64,000 nucleotides of DNA, taken from NCBI GenBank assembly GCA_963746275.1, contig CAVVAX010000027.1, positions 41,629-105,628 of the forward strand, given 5' to 3'. Position 1 is the stretch's first letter. Each line of letters starts with the position of its first letter. The position numbers and the translations under genes are program-made. The notes under the pieces were generated by a model. That model made no database searches. It was not told where the DNA came from and saw nothing but the letters and a program-made list of their open reading frames with translations. This document shows, one piece after another, positions 9,337-17,295 of this stretch. The stretch is from JAEULH01 sp963746275 (GTDB lineage Bacteria; Pseudomonadota; Alphaproteobacteria; Rhodospirillales; Defluviicoccaceae).

Positions 9337-9585
9337 AGGCAGTATGAACCATCCGCCATAGATGCATTCAATCGGCTTAATCCGGCACCTCCGGATCGGG
9401 CCCTGCTACAGGAAGTGGAGGAGTAAGCGGAAGAAACAGTAGTTCGTCGTAGTCTTCTTCAGTCCGACGGTTTTGCTCGTCGGCCAAGCCGGAACTGCTC
9501 TTTTCGGATATCCAAGAACTATTATTTCGCCGAGGCGGCGCTGGTGGGCTGCTCCTGCCGGTAGATCTTCATTACGCTTAACCCG

Positions 9586-10416
9586 CTATCGACGAGCAGA
9601 CTCGGCAAAAACCGTCCACCGTCGTTTTTCTTTCAGTGACAAGCGGCTAACGGTACCTAGTGGATTGACTCCAACGTTTGGAACCCTCTGTTTCTGGCGG
9701 CGATGATGGCGTCCGGGTCGGCGCGCCAGACGAAGGGCTTGGGGCTCTGGTTGTGTTCGGGCGACGAAGCGTTTGATGGCGCCTTGGAGGTCTGCGACGG
9801 ATTGGACGACGCCGTACTTGAGGCGGCGCCTGGTGGGGAACGTGGGCGCCGCGGTTACCAGCCTGAGGAACACGACGCGGCCGGCACCGTAGGTCCGCTC
9901 GTCGAGGACCGCGTAGGCCGTTGGCGCCAGCAGCGGTTCGGCGGCGGCAACCTCGACGACGGCAATGGCGTCCGGAGCCATCCAGCCGCGGGCGTGGAGC
10001 CCCTGAAGCGCCGGCACGGCCAGCCCCGAGAGGTAGGGAGGATCGAGAAAGGCGACCGCCACCGGCTCCGGAATGGCCCGTGGCGGCGAGACCAGCCTGG
10101 CCGCGTCGAGCCTGAGGACGGCGATGTTGGCAGCCTCGCCCATGGCCGCGGCATTGCGGCGAATGCCGAGCAGCGCTGCGCCGTCCAGATCGATGAAGGC
10201 GGCGAAGGCGGCGCCGCGCGAAAGCGCCTCCAGACCGTAGGCGCCGGTTCCGGCGAACAGGTCCACGACTGGCCTGCCGGCGTAGGGAACCGCGCTGTCG
10301 CCATGATCCAGGATATTGAACACCGCTTGGCGTAGGCGACCGCTGCTGGGCCGCAGCGCCTCGGCCTTGGGGACCCGGATGGCGCGGCCACGGTGCTTGC
10401 CGGCAATGATCCTCAT
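9586..10416 (-). CDS. rsmD: 16S rRNA (guanine966-N2)-methyltransferase with an IS-derived tail
   Basis: Residues 1-187 are a complete RsmD, which methylates G966 of 16S rRNA. The SAM-binding motif DLFAGTGAYGLEALSRGA and the catalytic DPPY (in FLDPPYLSG) are present, and the domain ends normally with ERTYGAGRVVFLRL. The frame then reads into IS630-transposase sequence (from ~9840 downward) and stops only at 9586, giving 276 residues instead of about 185. ATG 10416 overlaps the rluB stop (ATGA), so the methyltransferase is the last gene of the amidotransferase-rluB-rsmD operon. The core looks intact and is probably active; the ~90-residue tail is foreign. Confidence 0.88.
   Translation of the reverse strand: MRIIAGKHRGRAIRVPKAEALRPSSGRLRQAVFNILDHGDSAVPYAGRPVVDLFAGTGAYGLEALSRGAAFAAFIDLDGAALLGIRRNAAAMGEAANIAVLRLDAARLVSPPRAIPEPVAVAFLDPPYLSGLAVPALQGLHARGWMAPDAIAVVEVAAAEPLLAPTAYAVLDERTYGAGRVVFLRLVTAAPTFPTRRRLKYGVVQSVADLQGAIKRFVARTQPEPQALRLARRPGRHHRRQKQRVPNVGVNPLGTVSRLSLKEKRRWTVFAESARR
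9657..9840 (-). mobile_element. IS630-family transposase 3' remnant fused to rsmD
   Basis: On the minus strand the segment encodes TRRRLKYGVVQSVADLQ and AIKRF. After a one-base shift it continues in another frame as PKPFVWRADPDAIIAA and ends LESIH then stop at 9657. This is the characteristic C terminus of IS630-family transposases. Only ~60 codons remain; the catalytic DDE core is missing. One extra C near 9770 breaks the frame. The insertion replaced the natural stop of rsmD. The exact IS end is not certain, but it should lie shortly below 9657. Confidence 0.82.
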
Positions 10417-11168
10417 GCCCCGCCGCGCCGGCCCAGTTGCTCCGACAGAACCTTCCGCGGGACTGGGGCGACCTCGCTGCGAACGAGGCCGCCGAGCTGG
10501 AACGGGCCGTAGGAGACGCGGATGAGGCGGTTGACCTTGAGGCCGAGATGCTCGAGGACGACGCGGACCTCCCGGTTCTTTCCTTCCCTAAGAGCGACGC
10601 TCAGCCAGACGTTGGCTCCCTTGGCGGTCTCGATCCGGGCGTCGATAGGACCATAAGCAATGCCATTCAGGGTGATGCCGGACTTGAGCCGGGCGAGATC
10701 GGGATCCTCGACGTGGCCGAAGGCGCGCACCCGGTAACGGCGAAGCCAGCCGGTGCTCGGCAGCGAGATCCAGCGGGCCAGCTCGCCGTCGTTGGTCAGC
10801 AGCAGCAGGCCCTCAGACGACATGTCCAGGCGACCGATGGCGATCACCCGGCCGAGGGACTCTGGGAGCTGCTCGAAGACGGTGGGCCGTCCCTGCGGGT
10901 CGCGGTGGGTGGTCAGCACGCCCGGAGGCTTGTGGTACCGCCATAGCCGACGCTGATCGGCGCCGGGCAGCGGCCGGCCGTCGACCGCAATGCTCTGGGC
11001 AAGGGTCACGTTCAGCGCTGGCGACGTGATCACCACGCCGTCCACGGCGACGCGGCCTTCGCCGATCCAGCGCTCCGCCTCGCGCCTGGAACACAGGCCG
11101 GCGCGGGCGATCACCTTGGCGATGCGCTCGCCGCCGCCTTCCGCCGGCGGAGCGGCCGCGCCGGTCAC
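10413..11168 (-). CDS. rluB: RsuA/RluB family rRNA pseudouridine synthase
   Basis: A 251-residue pseudouridine synthase. The N-terminal S4 RNA-binding domain reads ERIAKVIARAGLCSRREAER. The catalytic motif GRLDMSSEGLLLLTNDG holds the active-site Asp. The C-terminal GKNREVRVVLEHLG block is typical of the RluB/RluE/RsuA group; RluB modifies U2605 of 23S rRNA, but family members are hard to separate by sequence. The start is GTG 11168, overlapping the previous stop as GTGA; it places the S4 domain at the N terminus. Its own stop overlaps the rsmD start (ATGA), so three genes are coupled. Confidence 0.88.
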   Translation of the reverse strand: MTGAAAPPAEGGGERIAKVIARAGLCSRREAERWIGEGRVAVDGVVITSPALNVTLAQSIAVDGRPLPGADQRRLWRYHKPPGVLTTHRDPQGRPTVFEQLPESLGRVIAIGRLDMSSEGLLLLTNDGELARWISLPSTGWLRRYRVRAFGHVEDPDLARLKSGITLNGIAYGPIDARIETAKGANVWLSVALREGKNREVRVVLEHLGLKVNRLIRVSYGPFQLGGLVRSEVAPVPRKVLSEQLGRRGGA

Positions 11169-11884
11169 GGCGTCCCGTTGCAGGCGGCCACGAACTCGCG
11201 GAAGATCGCGCTGTCGCCGTCGCTCAGCTCGAACTCGGGGTGCCACTGCACGCCGATGCAGAAGCGGCGGCCGGAAGCCTCGATTCCCTCGACGACCCCA
11301 TCCGGCGCGACGGCGTTGATGATCACGCCACGGGGCGCATCTTTGGCCGCCTGATGATGGGCGCTGTTGACCGCAAGCTCATCGACACGGACGATGTCGT
11401 GAAGCCGGGTGCCCGGGACGATCCGAACCGTATGCCCTGGCTCGTTGCGCGGGTTGGGCTGCTCGTGGGCAATGGTCGTTTCGATCTCGTCCGGGATATG
11501 CTGGATGAGCGTCCCGCCAAGCGCCACGTGGAGGAGCTGTTGGCCACCACAGATGCCGAGGACCGGCATGTCCCCGGCCATGGCCAGGCGGGTCAGGGTC
11601 AGCTCGAAGGCGGTACGCTGGTCCTTGGTCGTGACCTTCGGGTGGCGGCTGCCGGCGCCGAACAGGGCCGGATCGACGTCGAAGTTGCCGCCGGAGACGA
11701 TCAGGCCGTCGATGGTCGCGATGTAATCCTCGATCAGCGATGGCTCATGCGGTAGCAAGAGCGGCAGCCCGCCAGCGCGCGAAATGGCGCTGCAGTAGTT
11801 CTGCCGGAGGGCAAACCAAGGGAAGCGGGAGTAGCCGCCGGCGTCTTCGGCGTCGACGGTGATTCCGATGCGGGGCTGAGGCAT
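11165..11884 (-). CDS. class I glutamine amidotransferase-like, gamma-Glu-GABA hydrolase family (peptidase C26)
   Basis: A 239-residue protein of the PuuD/peptidase C26 group, which hydrolyses gamma-glutamyl amides such as gamma-glutamyl-GABA in polyamine breakdown. The nucleophile elbow is GICGGQQLL with Cys around residue 110. The His-x-Glu pair is WHPEFE near residue 217. The early loop IDGLIVSGGNFDVDP is conserved. No other puu genes are nearby, so the true substrate is open. It heads an operon with rluB and rsmD through 4-base overlaps. It diverges from tadA with about 90 bases between them. Confidence 0.85.
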   Translation of the reverse strand: MPQPRIGITVDAEDAGGYSRFPWFALRQNYCSAISRAGGLPLLLPHEPSLIEDYIATIDGLIVSGGNFDVDPALFGAGSRHPKVTTKDQRTAFELTLTRLAMAGDMPVLGICGGQQLLHVALGGTLIQHIPDEIETTIAHEQPNPRNEPGHTVRIVPGTRLHDIVRVDELAVNSAHHQAAKDAPRGVIINAVAPDGVVEGIEASGRRFCIGVQWHPEFELSDGDSAIFREFVAACNGTP

Positions 11885-11978
11885 TGCCAGACCTTATGTC
11901 TGGCCGGGCCTGCCCGCAAGCCGGGGCGGGCAGCGAAGCGGCGAGGGCAGGCTGATCGTGCCGACAGGCCGAGGCTCG

Positions 11979-12422
11979 ATGCCTTACATGGACCGCGCCC
12001 TGCAAGAGGCGCGCGAGGCGGCGCGGCGGGGCGAGGTCCCCGTGGGCGCATTGGTCGTCGATCCGGCCGGCTCGCGCATCCTGGCCTCGGCGGGCAACCG
12101 CGTCGAGGAGCTGAACGATCCGACAGCGCATGCAGAGATGCTCGCCATCCGCGCGGCCGGGGCGGCCGTGAGCGCTGCGCGGCTCGTCGGCTGCGACCTT
12201 TACGTGACGCTTGAACCATGCCCTATGTGCGCTGCGGCCATCTGCTTCGCCAGGATCAGGCGGGTCTACTTCGCCGCCTACGATCCGAAGGGAGGCGGCA
12301 TCGAGCACGGCGCCCGCATCTTCTCGCAGCCGACGTGTCACCATCGTCCGGAGGTGTATGGCGGCATCGGCGAGGAGAGCGCCGCCAGTCTGCTGAGAGA
12401 GTTCTTTCGCGAGCGGCGGTAA
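11979..12422 (+). CDS. tadA: tRNA adenosine(34) deaminase
   Basis: A 147-residue cytidine/deoxycytidylate deaminase-fold enzyme that converts A34 to inosine in tRNA-Arg(ACG). The zinc motif THAE-type block reads TAHAEML (His, Glu), with PCPMCAAAI holding the two zinc cysteines. The distinctive TadA segment RVYFAAYDPKGGGIEHG follows. ATG 11979 has GAGG a few bases upstream; GTG 11958 would add 7 residues. The stop is 16 bases before the convergent purD stop. Confidence 0.93.
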   Translation: MPYMDRALQEAREAARRGEVPVGALVVDPAGSRILASAGNRVEELNDPTAHAEMLAIRAAGAAVSAARLVGCDLYVTLEPCPMCAAAICFARIRRVYFAAYDPKGGGIEHGARIFSQPTCHHRPEVYGGIGEESAASLLREFFRERR

Positions 12423-12438
12423 GCACGGGGGTCCGGGC

Positions 12439-13713
12439 TCAGGCGCGGGCGATGGCGCGCCAGCCGATGTCGCGGCGGCAGAACCCTTCCGGCCACTCGA
12501 TCAGATCTATCGCGCGGTAGGCCAGAGCCTGGGCGGCCTTCACCGTTGGTGCGCGGGCGGTGACGCCCAGCACGCGGCCGCCGGCGGCAACGACGTGGCC
12601 GTTGTCGAGCGCGGTGGCTGCGTGAAAGACGACGACGTCGTCCAGCGCCGCTGCCGCCTCGAGGCCGCGAATCTCGGAGCCGCCGGTGAAGTAGCCGGGG
12701 TAGCCGCGGGCCGCCAGCACCACGACCAAAGCCGCTTCGTCCGACCATTCAAGCGTCACCTCGCGCAGCCGGCCGCGGGCGCAGGCGTAAAGGGCCTCCA
12801 GCAGATCCGACTTCAAGCGCACCAGCAGTGGCTGGCACTCAGGGTCGCCGAAGCGGGCGTTGAACTCGAGCACCTTCGGGCCGGTGTCGGTGACCATGAT
12901 GCCGGCATAGAGCACGCCCTTGTAGGGACGGCCCTCCGCCTTCATGCCGTCCACCGTCGGGCGAACGATCATGTCCATGATCACCTGGGTGAGCCGGTCG
13001 TCCACCACCGGGGCCGGCGAGTAGGCGCCCATACCGCCCGTGTTCGGTCCCTGGTCGCCGTCATAGGCGGCCTTGTGATCCTGCGCCGAGGCCAAGGGCA
13101 GGATGGTTTCGCCGTCGACCAGGACGAAGAAGCTCGCTTCCTCGCCCTGCAGGTATTCCTCGATGATGACCTCGCTTCCCGCCTTGCCGAAGGCGCCCTC
13201 AATCATGATGTGATCGACGGCGGCGTGCGCCTCGTTTTCGTTGTGGCAGATGATGACGCCCTTGCCGGAGGCGAGTCCGTCGGCCTTGACGACGATCGGG
13301 GCGCCGTGGCGGTGGATGAACTCCTTGGCCGCGTCTGGTTCGTCGAAGCGGCCGTAGGCGCCGGTGGGGATCCCATAGCGGGCGCAAAGGTCCTTCATGA
13401 AGCCCTTCGAGCCCTCGATTATCGCTGCCTCCGCCGAAGGGCCGAAGACGGCGAGGCCGGCGGCGTCGCACATGTCGGCCAAGCCGGCGACGAGCGGCGC
13501 TTCGGGCCCGATGACGACCAGGTCGACGGATCGGCCGACGGCGAAGGCGACGATTTCGCTGAGCCGGTCCACGGCGATCGGCGTACAGTCGGCGATACGG
13601 GCGATGCCGGCGTTGCCGGGCAAGCAATACAGCTTTCGGCACAGGGGCGACTTCGCAATGGCCCAGCACAAGGCGTGCTCCCTTCCGCCGGATCCGATGA
13701 CCAAGACGTTCAT
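12439..13713 (-). CDS. purD: phosphoribosylamine-glycine ligase
   Basis: A 424-residue GAR synthetase, the ATP-dependent second step of purine synthesis. The N terminus MNVLVIGSGGREHAL is the family signature. The ATP-grasp region is shown by VVKADGLASGKGV and IIEEYLQGEEAS, and the metal-binding RFGDPECQ lies near residue 290. The start is MNVL at 13713; the longer open frame to 13770 adds an unconserved stretch. It diverges from xseA with only 21 bases between starts, so their promoters must overlap each other's 5' ends. Confidence 0.96.
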   Translation of the reverse strand: MNVLVIGSGGREHALCWAIAKSPLCRKLYCLPGNAGIARIADCTPIAVDRLSEIVAFAVGRSVDLVVIGPEAPLVAGLADMCDAAGLAVFGPSAEAAIIEGSKGFMKDLCARYGIPTGAYGRFDEPDAAKEFIHRHGAPIVVKADGLASGKGVIICHNENEAHAAVDHIMIEGAFGKAGSEVIIEEYLQGEEASFFVLVDGETILPLASAQDHKAAYDGDQGPNTGGMGAYSPAPVVDDRLTQVIMDMIVRPTVDGMKAEGRPYKGVLYAGIMVTDTGPKVLEFNARFGDPECQPLLVRLKSDLLEALYACARGRLREVTLEWSDEAALVVVLAARGYPGYFTGGSEIRGLEAAAALDDVVVFHAATALDNGHVVAAGGRVLGVTARAPTVKAAQALAYRAIDLIEWPEGFCRRDIGWRAIARA

Positions 13714-13734
13714 GATGTTCCCCGTACCGTCCAT

Positions 13735-15165
13735 ATGAGCAGCGATCCTAGCACCGTAGCGGCGGTGCACAACCCGCCGGTCTTGACCGTCAGCGCCCTA
13801 TCGCTGGCGCTGAAGCATCACGTGGAACGAGGCTTTGGCCAAGTCCGGGTGCGCGGCGAGGTGTCGGGCTACAAGAGCGCCGGCTCCGGACACCTCTACT
13901 TCGCGCTAAAGGATGCGGACGCCGTCATCGATGCGGTGTGCTGGCGCACGTCTGCGGTGAGGTTGGCGATCCGGCCGGAGGACGGAATGGACGTCATCGT
14001 CTCCGGACGGCTGACGACCTTCCCGAGCCGTTCCAAGTATCAGATCATTGTCGAAACGCTTGAGCTTGCCGGCCGCGGCGCGCTGCTCAAGCTGCTGGAG
14101 GATCGCCGCAAGGCGCTGGCGGCAGAGGGGCTGTTCAGCGAGGAGCGCAAGCGGAGGCTCCCTTACCTTCCGGAGACGATCGGGGTGGTCACCTCGCCGA
14201 GTGGCGCGGTGATCAGGGACATCCTGCACAGGTTCGCCGACAGGTTCCCGCGGCGGGTGCTGCTGTGGCCGGTGCAGGTGCAAGGCCAGGGGGCGGCCGA
14301 GCAGATCGCAGCGGCGATAACCGGGTTCAACCAGCTTCCGCGCCAAGGGCAGGTCCCGCGGCCGGACCTCCTGATCGTCGCCCGCGGCGGCGGCAGCCTC
14401 GATGACCTGTGGGCTTTCAACGAGGAGATCGTGGTGCGCGCGGCGGCGGCCAGCGCGATTCCGCTGATCTCGGCGGTCGGTCATGAGACCGACGTGACCC
14501 TGATCGACTTCGCCGCCGACCGGCGGGCGCCGACACCGACCGCAGCGGCGGAGATGGCCGTGCCCGTTCGCGTCGAGTTGCTGACGCAGGTGCAGGGCAC
14601 CCAGCCCCGGCTCGCCAGCGCCATGCTGAGGACACTGACGGAGAGGCGCACACATGTCGACGGGCTGTGCCGCGGCTTGCCAAAGCCCGATCAGCTGCTG
14701 GAGGCGGCGATGCAGCGCCTGGACGACCGAAGCGAGAAGCTCACGGCTTGCCTGCAGGCGTACGTGGCGCGCCTAGAGCGCGGCGTTCAGCACCTCGGCG
14801 ACCGGTTGGCAAGCCCGCAGCAGCGGCTGGAGCGCGAGCGGCGCCATCTGCTGGCTGAGGCGCGCGTGCTTCGCTCCGCTTTGGACGGAGTCCTGCGGGA
14901 GCAAGGGCATCGCCTGACCCGGGTGGGGGACCTGCTGGAGAGCTGCTCCTACCAGCGGACGCTGCGGCGCGGCTACGTCATCGCCTACAACGAGGGCGGA
15001 CGGCTGGTGACGACGATCGACGCGGTGGCGCCGGGGGACCGCCTGAACCTTCGCTTCAAGGATGGCGAGGCGTCCGCCCGGGTCGAGGCGCGCTCAAGTG
15101 GCAAGACGAGGCCGCCGACGCGCCGGCGGACGGCGCAGAGCGATGACCAGGGAAAGCTGTTCTAG
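13735..15165 (+). CDS. xseA: exodeoxyribonuclease VII large subunit
   Basis: A 476-residue XseA, the catalytic subunit of exonuclease VII, which degrades single-stranded DNA. An N-terminal OB fold (VRVRGEVSGYKSAGSGHLYF) is followed by the nuclease domain with VTSPSGAVIRDI, ARGGGSLDDLWAFN and SAVGHETDVTLIDFAADRRA. Then comes a long coiled-coil region (about residues 285-405) and the C-terminal RTLRRGYVI segment. ATG 13735 starts exactly at the expected N terminus. The same frame is open far upstream across purD, but that part is antisense shadow. xseB is not adjacent. Confidence 0.95.
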   Translation: MSSDPSTVAAVHNPPVLTVSALSLALKHHVERGFGQVRVRGEVSGYKSAGSGHLYFALKDADAVIDAVCWRTSAVRLAIRPEDGMDVIVSGRLTTFPSRSKYQIIVETLELAGRGALLKLLEDRRKALAAEGLFSEERKRRLPYLPETIGVVTSPSGAVIRDILHRFADRFPRRVLLWPVQVQGQGAAEQIAAAITGFNQLPRQGQVPRPDLLIVARGGGSLDDLWAFNEEIVVRAAAASAIPLISAVGHETDVTLIDFAADRRAPTPTAAAEMAVPVRVELLTQVQGTQPRLASAMLRTLTERRTHVDGLCRGLPKPDQLLEAAMQRLDDRSEKLTACLQAYVARLERGVQHLGDRLASPQQRLERERRHLLAEARVLRSALDGVLREQGHRLTRVGDLLESCSYQRTLRRGYVIAYNEGGRLVTTIDAVAPGDRLNLRFKDGEASARVEARSSGKTRPPTRRRTAQSDDQGKLF

Positions 15166-15488
15166 GGAAGTTCCGCGGGTGGTTGGCTGGACCCGAGGCT
15201 CATGCCGAGGCGCCGATAAGAGGCTAGGCGGCGCGACAGCTCGTCCATTGCCGAGCGCTCCCGCTGGCAGTCGCATGAAGCCAGCACACGTTCACGCCGC
15301 CTAGCGATCGATCGCCCCAGGTTCAGCGCCAGCCGGTCGACATCGCGGCTGATCGCCCGCAGCCGCAGGGCGTTTGCTGGTTCTTCGGCGAGGGCGGTCA
15401 GCAGTTCATCGGCCGGCATAGGTCCATCGTATCGGCGCATCAGGGCGTCGATGGGCGCGAGGGACGATTGCGGCAGGGGGCTGGACAT
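15162..15488 (-). CDS. hypothetical protein
   Basis: A 108-residue arginine-rich, alpha-helical protein that I do not recognise. It has no signal peptide or membrane segment, and only two Cys (CDC). Its stop overlaps the convergent xseA stop by 4 bases, which fits a real gene packed against xseA. The N-terminal region (LAPIDALMRRYDGPMPADEL) followed by helical ALRLRAISRDVDRLALNLGR might form a small coiled coil. Function unknown. It precedes the phage-like block and could belong either to it or to the host. Confidence 0.5.
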   Translation of the reverse strand: MSSPLPQSSLAPIDALMRRYDGPMPADELLTALAEEPANALRLRAISRDVDRLALNLGRSIARRRERVLASCDCQRERSAMDELSRRLASYRRLGMSLGSSQPPAELP

Positions 15489-15564
15489 GGCGCATAGGAC
15501 TAAATTCTTATGCGCCTGTCAAGCCCCAGGCACGGGTAGCTCCCCCCTAGCTGGAGGAAAGCTG

Positions 15565-16197
15565 CTACTGGCTGACCCACATGATCCGCGCGACCCAGTC
15601 GACCTCTTCCATCGCGATGACGCGGTCCTCATGGGCAGCATTGAAGGACTCGAGCTCGATCCTGTGCGCCGTCTGCCGACGGAGAAGCTTCGCCATCACT
15701 TCCCCTTCGCGGGTCTTGACGACGACCCGATCGCCCCGCCTCGGCCTGGACAGCGGTGAGACGATGATAACGTCGCCATCGCGATAGACGGGCTCCATGC
15801 TGTCTCCGCTGATTTCCAGCGCGTAGGCGTGCTCGTCGCGCGCATCCGGCAGCACGACCTCGTCCCAGCCAGAACCCGCCGGGTACCCTGCGTCGTCGAA
15901 ATAACCCTCGGCGCCGGCCTGGGCCAGCCCGATCAAGGGGAGCTTCTGGAAGCTTGCCTGGTTGGACTTCTCGTTAAGGAGGGAGAAAAACTCGCCGGTC
16001 GTCGCTCCGCTTGCCTGCAGGATTTTGGAGATACTCTCGGTGCTCGGCCAGCGAAGCTTCCCATCCTTGGTTACCCGCTTGCTCTTGTTGAAGGTGGTGG
16101 GATCCAGCCCCGCCCGCTTGGCCAAGCCGGACGGCGACATGCCGCGCTGGTCGGCAAGGAGGTCGATCGCCCGCCAGATCTCCGAGTGCTGGAGCAT
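15565..16197 (-). CDS. XRE/S24 LexA-like transcriptional repressor
   Basis: A 210-residue two-domain repressor. The N-terminal half has a helix-turn-helix (SPSGLAKRAGLDPTTFNKSKR, about residues 21-41). The C-terminal half is a LexA/CI-type S24 peptidase with nucleophile segment SGDSMEPVYRDGD and catalytic Lys in GEVMAKLL. An Ala-Gly cleavage-site candidate lies in AQAGAEGYF between the domains. Such repressors self-cleave when RecA is activated by DNA damage. Similar proteins are also common chromosomal genes in alphaproteobacteria. It diverges from the phage particle operon with 128 bases between, so it is the natural candidate regulator of that operon. Confidence 0.85.
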   Translation of the reverse strand: MLQHSEIWRAIDLLADQRGMSPSGLAKRAGLDPTTFNKSKRVTKDGKLRWPSTESISKILQASGATTGEFFSLLNEKSNQASFQKLPLIGLAQAGAEGYFDDAGYPAGSGWDEVVLPDARDEHAYALEISGDSMEPVYRDGDVIIVSPLSRPRRGDRVVVKTREGEVMAKLLRRQTAHRIELESFNAAHEDRVIAMEEVDWVARIMWVSQ

Positions 16198-16256
16198 GGG
16201 AAGATTGTCTTACAGGCAGGTGTTCGGTGCACTAGGAATATAAATCGATGATGGCG

Positions 16257-16307
16257 TTGACGCAGGGACATAATCCTATATGATGGCCACATGTTCTTAA
16301 TCTGTTC
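16257..16307 (+). promoter_or_regulatory. sigma70-type promoter overlapped by an SOS (LexA) box
   Basis: TTGACG (16257-16262) and TATGAT (16279-16284) are separated by 16 bases. Just downstream, over the expected start point, is GTTC-TTAATCT-GTTC (16293-16307). This is an exact match to the alphaproteobacterial LexA box GTTC-N7-GTTC. An inverted repeat, GTTCC-GGGG-GGAAC (16304-16317), shares the last GTTC and may be a second operator, for example for the neighbouring S24 repressor. The first phage gene starts at 16326. DNA-damage control of the operon is inferred from these sites. Confidence 0.72.
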
Positions 16308-16325
16308 CGGGGGGAACGGTTTATC

Positions 16326-16691
16326 ATGCGCCGTCAACGCCATATTCCCAAGAGCTACGGGCAGCAGCCCGCGACCGCCTTTGAGAGCGCCGAGGAGGCC
16401 TGGTTCTGGTTCGTCCGCTGCCAGCAGGTCCGCCGCGATGGGGCCAGACTTGACCCCGAGATCGAATCCAGCGCCCGGCCGTGCGATCCTGACGACGTTT
16501 TCTGCGCCGCTGACAGGCTCCTGCGCAGCGGTGTGATCGGCTCGGCGCACGCCAAGGTACTAGGCTACTTCGGCCTGCGGCAGCAGACGCCGGACCCGCG
16601 CTGCCCCGAAGAAGCCAAAGCGGCGCGGTTCTGGACGGAGGCCATGGACCGGCTGTCGAGCCCGCTGCGGGCGAAGGGCATCGTCGAGTGA
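16326..16691 (+). CDS. hypothetical protein, first gene of the phage cassette
   Basis: A 121-residue soluble protein of unknown function. It is rich in Trp, Cys and Arg (AWFWFVRCQQVRRDG, RPCDPDDVFCAADRLL), with a helical middle (SAHAKVLGYFGLRQQ). It starts 18 bases after the SOS box and is the first gene of the operon. Its stop overlaps the next start as GTGA. Its place ahead of the portal is where small terminases or regulators often sit, but no helix-turn-helix is obvious. The function is left open. Confidence 0.68.
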   Translation: MRRQRHIPKSYGQQPATAFESAEEAWFWFVRCQQVRRDGARLDPEIESSARPCDPDDVFCAADRLLRSGVIGSAHAKVLGYFGLRQQTPDPRCPEEAKAARFWTEAMDRLSSPLRAKGIVE

Positions 16692-17140
16692 GCGGAGCGG
16701 TTGCTGGAAGCAGTGGTGGCACCGCGGGCAAAGCGAAGGCAGCCATCCCTTCCCAAGCATTGCCCGCCATTGTCCTGTTCGCCGGTGACACGCAGCTCAA
16801 GTGGCTTCGCTTTCTTCAGCCTGGCTTTCGCCATTGCCTCGTCGCGGTGCGCGTTGGCAGGGCCTGGGTCATCATCGATCCGCTGTCGCACAAGACCGGG
16901 CTGAGCGTGGTCGAGGGCTTGTCTGCCGAGGAACTGGCCGGGTGGTACGAGAGCCAGGGACTGAAGGCCGTGCCAACCTTCGTCCGCCGCGCGCCACCCA
17001 AGCTGGCGCCGCTGGCACCGGCAACCTGCGTGGAGGCGGTTAAGCGTGTCCTGGGAATCCACGCCTGGTCGGTAGTAACGCCACGCCAACTGCATGATTA
17101 CCTGGCAGCGAATAGGAACGTAAACCTTGACATAGGTTAA
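16688..17140 (+). CDS. hypothetical phage protein, possible permuted papain-like fold
   Basis: A 150-residue protein starting at GTG 16688, overlapping the previous stop by 4 bases. FRHCLVAVRV followed by WVIIDPLSHKTG and a later ATCVEAVKRVLGI gives a His-then-Cys order. That order is seen in circularly permuted NlpC/P60-like (YebB/LRAT) domains. This assignment is tentative. The protein sits between the first operon gene and the portal. If it is a peptidase or amidase it could be involved in lysis or entry. No signal peptide is visible. Confidence 0.6.
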   Translation: MSGAVAGSSGGTAGKAKAAIPSQALPAIVLFAGDTQLKWLRFLQPGFRHCLVAVRVGRAWVIIDPLSHKTGLSVVEGLSAEELAGWYESQGLKAVPTFVRRAPPKLAPLAPATCVEAVKRVLGIHAWSVVTPRQLHDYLAANRNVNLDIG

Positions 17141-17295
17141 TGAACTTAGTATGGTGATCTCGTCGCTGCTACGAGTGCGCCCGGTTCGACGGTGGCACGG
17201 AAGGCAACGACGAAATCATCCGCATCCTTCGACCGGCAGGATCGCCGCGCTCGGGGTCCCCGGACGGCCCTTCCCGCTCCTCCTGGAGATTGTTC

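Noticed and set aside
12595..13734. Long in-frame extension upstream of xseA
   Set aside because: It lies antisense to purD, has no family sequence, and XseA homologues start at 13735.
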